From assembly GCF_019890725.1 (NCBI RefSeq), contig NZ_JAINZZ010000006.1, positions 62,001 to 126,000 of the forward strand: DNA of 64,000 nucleotides. Reading direction: 5' to 3'. Source of the DNA: Actinacidiphila acidipaludis. GTDB lineage: Bacteria; Actinomycetota; Actinomycetes; Streptomycetales; Streptomycetaceae. This document shows positions 60,535-64,000 of this stretch, piece by piece (the stretch's first letter is position 1; every line of letters begins with the position of its first letter). A program made the translations under genes and the position numbers. The notes under the pieces are model-generated. The model had not been told where the DNA came from and ran no database searches. It was given only the letters and a program-made list of their open reading frames with translations.

Positions 60535-60619
60535 GGAGGATTCGCCTAGAGGCCTAGGGCGCACGCTTGGAAAGCGTGTTGGGGGCAACCCCTCACGAGT
60601 TCGAATCTCGTATCCTCCG
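60535..60619 (+). tRNA. tRNA-Ser (anticodon GGA)
   Basis: Acceptor GGAGGAT/ATCCTCC, anticodon stem ACGCTT...AAGCGT around TGGAA (anticodon GGA), a long variable arm (TTGGGGGCAACCCC) typical of serine tRNAs, T-arm ACGAG-TTCGAAT-CTCGT. The bases GCCA at 60619-60622 encode a CCA end. The 3' part is the attachment site of AICE-2. Confidence 0.96.
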
Positions 60620-60626
60620 CCAGCTC

Positions 60627-60660
60627 AGAGGGCCGGACCACATCAGTGGTCCGGCCCTCT
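60627..60660. terminator. Hairpin between tRNA-Ser and integrase (AICE-2)
   Basis: A perfect 15-bp stem (AGAGGGCCGGACCAC and its complement) with loop ATCA and a following TT; it can stop tRNA read-through and the leftward integrase transcript. It corresponds to the hairpin at 12008-12052 in AICE-1. Confidence 0.75.
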
Positions 60661-60686
60661 TGGCGTTCACAGTCTCAACCGCAGTC

Positions 60687-61952
60687 TCAACGGGTGCCCG
60701 CGGAACTCTCGGAGTCCACCTCTCCCCCGCCCTTGGCCACCTCCCAGATGAGACCACCGACGCGCTCGGCCACATCCCGGAGGATGCCTGCGGTCACGTG
60801 CTGGTAGCGGGCCGCCATGGCGGTAGACGACCACCCCATGATCTGCATCACGACGCGCTCAGGGACGCCCAGGATGAGCAGGACGGTAGCGGCGGTATGG
60901 CGAGCGTCGTGGAGACGCCCGTCGCGGACCTTGGCGCTGACGAGCAGGTCCTTCCACGTGTCGTAGTCGGTGCTCGGCACCAGAGGCTCACCGAACGGAG
61001 ACGTGAAGACGAACCCGGTCTCGCGCCACGCGTTGCCGACGCGGCGGCGGTCCCGATCCTGCTCCTCCTTGTGCAGTTCCAGCAGACGGGCGAGTTCGTC
61101 GGGCAGGCCGATGACGCGCCGGCCCGCACGGGATTTGGTGTTGGCGGTGTCCTCGTTCTTCCGTACGCGCTGCTTGCAGTACCCCGCCTTACGGCCGCAA
61201 TCCCCGTCGCAGCCGTGCCGGTATTTCGGACGCAGCCGGTTCATCCGTACGCGGATCACGCCGCGAGTCAGGTCCACGTCCGTCCAGCGCAGTCCAAGCG
61301 CTTCCCCTTGCCGCAGACCGAGAGCGAGCGCCACGGACCACCGTGCGCTGTTGGGCAGCTTGGCCGCCTGTGTGAGCAGACGCTGCACCTCTTCGAGGTC
61401 GTACGGGTCGATTTCCTCTTCTTCGACCTTCGGGGCCGCCGCGAGCATGGCCACGTTGCGCGTGACGTGGCCACGACGCAGAGCGTGATTCAGAGCCGTC
61501 TTCAGCGACCGGTGCACGTGATGGACCGTCGCGGGCTTGCTGCCACTTGCCAGCATCTTCGAGTAGAAGCGTTCGAGGTGTTCCGGTTCCAGCTTGGCCA
61601 ACCGGTGAGCGCCCAGGCCCGGAATCAGGTGAACGCGCACGTCCACCTCGTATCCGCTGTAGGTCGAATCGCGCACAGAAGGCTTGGCGATCTCCTCAAC
61701 CCAGTGGAGTAGCCAAGCTTCGAGGGTCCACGCCTTACCGGCCCTGCGCACTTTGCCCGCGTCGCGTTGGGCTTCGAGCTTGCGGACCTTCTTAATAACC
61801 TCCGCCTCACTGACCTTGCTCATCACGTGGCGTCGATCGGGCTTGCCGTCGTCTCGGATGCCGACTGTGACGCGGCCGTGCCAGTAGCCGTCCTTGCCGA
61901 AGTAGATGGTTGATGCCCCATCGGGGCGCTTCGCTCGCTTTGGCTTGTCCAC
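60687..61952 (-). CDS. int: Tyrosine site-specific integrase (AICE-2)
   Basis: The 421-residue recombinase has an AP2-like N-terminal arm-binding domain (YFGKDGYWHGRVTVGIRDDG), a SAM-like domain (HLIPGLGAHRLAKLEPEHLE), and catalytic motifs ALALGLRQGEALGLRWTDVD, LHDARHTAATVLLILGVPER (H-x-x-R), QIMGWSSTAMAARYQHVT. It also has a Cys/His insertion (GCDGDCGRKAGYCKQR) seen in some actinobacterial integrases. It is not closely similar to the AICE-1 integrase. Confidence 0.95.
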   Translation of the reverse strand: MDKPKRAKRPDGASTIYFGKDGYWHGRVTVGIRDDGKPDRRHVMSKVSEAEVIKKVRKLEAQRDAGKVRRAGKAWTLEAWLLHWVEEIAKPSVRDSTYSGYEVDVRVHLIPGLGAHRLAKLEPEHLERFYSKMLASGSKPATVHHVHRSLKTALNHALRRGHVTRNVAMLAAAPKVEEEEIDPYDLEEVQRLLTQAAKLPNSARWSVALALGLRQGEALGLRWTDVDLTRGVIRVRMNRLRPKYRHGCDGDCGRKAGYCKQRVRKNEDTANTKSRAGRRVIGLPDELARLLELHKEEQDRDRRRVGNAWRETGFVFTSPFGEPLVPSTDYDTWKDLLVSAKVRDGRLHDARHTAATVLLILGVPERVVMQIMGWSSTAMAARYQHVTAGILRDVAERVGGLIWEVAKGGGEVDSESSAGTR

Positions 61953-61988
61953 AGGTCACTTCCGTTGTTGTGGCTGATCGGAGAATGC

Positions 61989-62029
61989 GCCTGTGGCGTG
62001 GCTCCGGAGTCCGGAGCCACGCCACAGGC
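61989..62029. terminator. Hairpin between xis and int (AICE-2)
   Basis: Perfect 19-bp inverted repeat (arms 61989-62007 and 62011-62029) with loop AGT, in the same place as the AICE-1 hairpin between xis and int. Confidence 0.7.
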
Positions 62030-62037
62030 TGAGGGAG

Positions 62038-62271
62038 TCAGGCGGCGCGGTGCGCCTCGCGCAGCCGCGCAACGTATTCGGGCAAGGCATCGACCGGAAC
62101 TCGGCGAAGATGGCCGATGGTCACCGACTCCAGTGCCCCAGTGCGGATGAGGTTGAAGCAGGTCGTCCGACCGATGCGCAGGCGGTCAGCCGCCTCCTCA
62201 ACCGTGAGGAGAACAAACTTCCCGTTGGCGTCAGGAATCTCGCTGGGAAACTCTGCGATGGCGGTGGTCAC
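62038..62271 (-). CDS. xis: Excisionase (helix-turn-helix, AICE-2)
   Basis: The 77-residue protein has LLTVEEAADRLRIGRTTCFN, then TIGHLRRVPVDALPEYVARL, a MerR/Xis-type winged helix-turn-helix. It is the equivalent of 13354-13578 but clearly different in sequence, as expected for element-specific excision. It ends nine bases before the hairpin. Confidence 0.85.
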   Translation of the reverse strand: MTTAIAEFPSEIPDANGKFVLLTVEEAADRLRIGRTTCFNLIRTGALESVTIGHLRRVPVDALPEYVARLREAHRAA

Positions 62272-62322
62272 TGCGGCTCCTTGTCGCGGTGAGCGGGGGG
62301 CGGCCCCCCTCTTCCTCTGGGT

Positions 62323-62556
62323 CCGCTACTTCCGCTACCTCCGCTACCGCCCTGGTCAGGGGCTTGTGTGTGGTAGCGGATGGGGTAGCGGGTAGCGGAT
62401 GTGCCGCTACCGGCCGGAGGTCCGACCGGTAGCGGATGTGGCGTGCTGGTAGCGGATAGGTGCGGGGCTTGCCGCTACCTGTCCACCGGGTCTGACCTGC
62501 GCGGTAGCGGAGGTAGCGGAAGTAGCGGACTCTCAGGGAGAGGGGGGCAGTAGCGG
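62323..62556. repeat. Iteron array, candidate replication origin (AICE-2)
   Basis: GTAGCGG or CCGCTAC occurs exactly at 62323, 62332, 62341, 62373, 62385, 62392, 62404, 62429, 62449, 62472, 62504, 62513, 62522 and 62550, 14 copies in 234 bases. The same 7-mer is used in AICE-1, and the array again extends into the 3' end of rep, where it encodes PLLPLPPLP. Confidence 0.75.
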
Positions 62557-63626
62557 GTCCACGCGTCGTGCAGGTCGCTGGCGTAGTAGCCCTTGACGAC
62601 TCCGTCGCCGGTCTTGATGTTGCGTGCCTTGATCGGGTCGTTGTCGGCGGTGACGTACTCCCCGAGGCGCTTGGCCAGCGCCCGGGCGTCCAGGGGCTTG
62701 CCGCCGATGTCGGCCCATGGGGAGTCGTCCAGGGAGTTGAGGCTGACCAGGATGTGCGCGGTCGGCATGCGTTCCGCGCCGTTGAAGATCAGCCGCAGGT
62801 CGGTGAGCAGCTTGATGCCGATGCTGGCCTTGTCGCTCTGCTTCGCGGCCTTGACCAGCTCCACACAGGCCACGCGGGCCCGCGCCGGCCAGTGCCCGCC
62901 TGCCGCGTCGGCCACGGCGAGCAGGGGTTCCCACACGTCCGCGGGCCGGTCGCTCACGCCTTCCGGCATCTCCGGGAAGGCTCCGTCCACCTGCTCTCGG
63001 ACGCTGGCGGCCCACTTCGCGAGCCGGTCGCGGAGGGCGTGGCCTTCGGGTTCGTTGAGCCGCTTGCGCCACGGCTCGATCACCTCGTTCGGTGCCCGCC
63101 TTCGCATCCGCACGATGACGGAGCGGGTCAGGATCGTGTCCGGCAGCGACCCGAGTCCCGCCATGGCCACGGCGCAGAACGACGGGAACTCGGTCGGGGT
63201 CTGCGACGATCCGTCGCCGACGCACCGCCACGTGGACGCGCCGCGTCGGTGTCCGGCGTTGATGAATGCCCGGAGTTGTTCGTCTCCTCCGGCCAGTGGG
63301 CCGAAGATGGCGTCCACCTCGTCGAAGAGGATGGTGGGGCGGGTCTCGGTCGCGGACACCGCGCGGAACATGGCGTTGGCGGTGGCGTTTGCGGCCATCA
63401 TCCGGTTCGGGACCAGGGTCTCCATCACTTCCAGGGCCCGGGACTTGCCCGACCCGGGCTCCGGGGACAGGAACGCGATGCGCGGTGTGGAGTCGAACGC
63501 GTCGACCAGGTGGGCGTGGGCGTCCCACAGGGCCACGGCGACGTAGGCGGCTTCCAGGGGAAAGACGTTGAAGCGGCGGTGGAAGGCTTCCACCTCGTCC
63601 AGCAGGGCAGCGCCGTTCTCGCTCAT
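62475..63626 (-). CDS. Rep-like DUF3631 ATPase (AICE-2)
   Basis: The 383-residue protein has MSENGAALLDEVEAFHRRFN, Walker A EPGSGKSRALEVMETL and Walker B TILFDEVDAIFGPLAGG, with the DUF3631 tail (LLTDLRLIFNGAERMP, GEYVTADNDPIKARN). It is clearly homologous to 13784-14938 over its length, with some blocks nearly identical. The stop lies inside the iterons. Its start overlaps the small upstream gene (ATGA). Confidence 0.88.
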   Translation of the reverse strand: MSENGAALLDEVEAFHRRFNVFPLEAAYVAVALWDAHAHLVDAFDSTPRIAFLSPEPGSGKSRALEVMETLVPNRMMAANATANAMFRAVSATETRPTILFDEVDAIFGPLAGGDEQLRAFINAGHRRGASTWRCVGDGSSQTPTEFPSFCAVAMAGLGSLPDTILTRSVIVRMRRRAPNEVIEPWRKRLNEPEGHALRDRLAKWAASVREQVDGAFPEMPEGVSDRPADVWEPLLAVADAAGGHWPARARVACVELVKAAKQSDKASIGIKLLTDLRLIFNGAERMPTAHILVSLNSLDDSPWADIGGKPLDARALAKRLGEYVTADNDPIKARNIKTGDGVVKGYYASDLHDAWTRYCPPLPESPLLPLPPLPRRSDPVDR

Positions 63627-63985
63627 GCCGCCTGCCTCCTCTCCGGTGCGGGGATGAGCAGCGGGCACACCTCGCGGTGCGCGTTGTGGGTCTCGATGAG
63701 GACCAGCACGTCTCGGCGGCCGGAGGCTTCCACGTGCCTGCCGCACAGGCAGTCCGAGGTGGCCCACGGGATCGTGTTCCAGCTCGGGGCCGCGACGACG
63801 TGCAACCACGAGACCGGCTGGCGCCCGTCTCTCGGGCGCGGGTCAGGGACAACAGCAGACAGGACGCCTTCGGCGACGACCTTCGGCGCACCACCCGCCG
63901 CGGGTGTTCCTGGCGGTGTGGCGGTGCTGAGCTGGTCTGGGGTGGCGGTGAGGCTTTTCAGGCGGGGGGATGGGGTCTGGTTCAT
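63623..63985 (-). CDS. Conserved small AICE protein (AICE-2)
   Basis: The 120-residue protein is homologous to 14935-15297 (WLHVVAAPSWNTIPWATSDC, LCGRHVEASGRRDVLVLIE). The Pro/Thr-rich N-terminus differs. It is the second gene of the replication module. The ATG at 63983-63985 overlaps the stop of the gene beyond the window edge (ATGA). Confidence 0.75.
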   Translation of the reverse strand: MNQTPSPRLKSLTATPDQLSTATPPGTPAAGGAPKVVAEGVLSAVVPDPRPRDGRQPVSWLHVVAAPSWNTIPWATSDCLCGRHVEASGRRDVLVLIETHNAHREVCPLLIPAPERRQAA

Positions 63986-64000
63986 GCCGTCTCCCGGGGT
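63982..64000 (-). CDS. Extreme C-terminus of the AICE-2 prim-pol gene (partial)
   Basis: The last 19 bases contain a TGA at 63982-63984 overlapping the next start, preceded by codons reading PRETA. This parallels the RPRQEAS end of prim-pol in AICE-1, so the gene outside the window is probably the prim-pol homologue. Confidence 0.4.

Larger units (their letters stand above)
60580..64000. mobile_element. AICE-2: element in tRNA-Ser, running off the window
   Basis: Directly after tRNA-Ser come int, xis, an iteron array, rep, a small conserved protein and the end of prim-pol, in the same order and orientation as in AICE-1. The left limit is inside the tRNA 3' half but cannot be fixed without the other att copy. 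The right end is outside the window. Confidence 0.85.

Overview
The window is very GC-rich actinobacterial chromosome, almost certainly from a Streptomyces-type organism. The evidence is wblA next to a paired ArsA-like ATPase operon and a class A penicillin-binding protein, an aspartokinase with an internal start, frequent GTG starts and ATGA/GTGA gene overlaps, SigE-type sigma factors, and integrative elements of the actinomycete integrative and conjugative element (AICE) type sitting in tRNA genes.

Layout: (1) 1-11.9 kb is chromosome: the end of a diacylglycerol-kinase-like gene; a P450/metallo-beta-lactamase/NUDIX operon; RidA and a DUF4177 protein; two ArsA-type ATPases; wblA; a penicillin-binding protein; a YqeY-like protein; a metallophosphoesterase. 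(2) 11.95-35.53 kb is a complete integrated element (AICE-1, about 23.5 kb) in a tRNA-Pro(CGG) gene, bounded by an exact 46-bp direct repeat. Its left half is the maintenance module: integrase, excisionase, an array of 7-bp iterons, a DUF3631 Rep-like protein, a prim-pol primase, an FtsK/Tra translocase, a DUF2637 spread protein and a GntR regulator. Its right half (about 26-35 kb, visibly less GC-rich) is cargo: an XRE-TPR regulator with a creatininase-family enzyme; an XRE-ImmA/IrrE metalloprotease with an unknown partner; a large protein with a HEPN-like motif; and a two-gene operon of a DGQHR/DndB-like protein and a PD-(D/E)XK-like nuclease. A DpdA/TGT-like gene lies in the left half. (3) 35.5-60.5 kb is chromosome: a cobalamin riboswitch with cbtB-cbtA and an FhuF-like Fe-S protein; DUF89; a DUF4232 lipoprotein; an ArsR-MFS pair with a large palindromic operator; an NAD-dependent dehydrogenase/GNAT/TetR cluster; a universal stress protein; an S9 peptidase; SURF1; an ECF sigma factor with a membrane protein; aspartokinase; DUF5063, recR, ybaB, dnaX; and the SRP RNA. 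(4) From 60.6 kb a second element (AICE-2) starts in tRNA-Ser(GGA) and runs off the window. Its int-xis-iteron-rep-small protein-prim-pol order matches AICE-1.

How it works together: in each element int/xis would handle site-specific integration and excision at the tRNA. The rep/prim-pol genes plus GTAGCGG iterons look like a replication module, and Tra with spread proteins would move the element between mycelia. The right-end cargo of AICE-1 looks like an anti-phage or addiction island. The most promising uncharacterised system is the DGQHR-like/PD-(D/E)XK-like operon at 32858-34863, with the HEPN-motif gene at 30318-31958 and the XRE-IrrE pair at 27954-29963 as further candidates. At least two AICE-1 genes (a C5-methyltransferase and an RRQRL-type zinc protein) carry apparent frameshifts, so either the element is decaying or there are local sequence errors.
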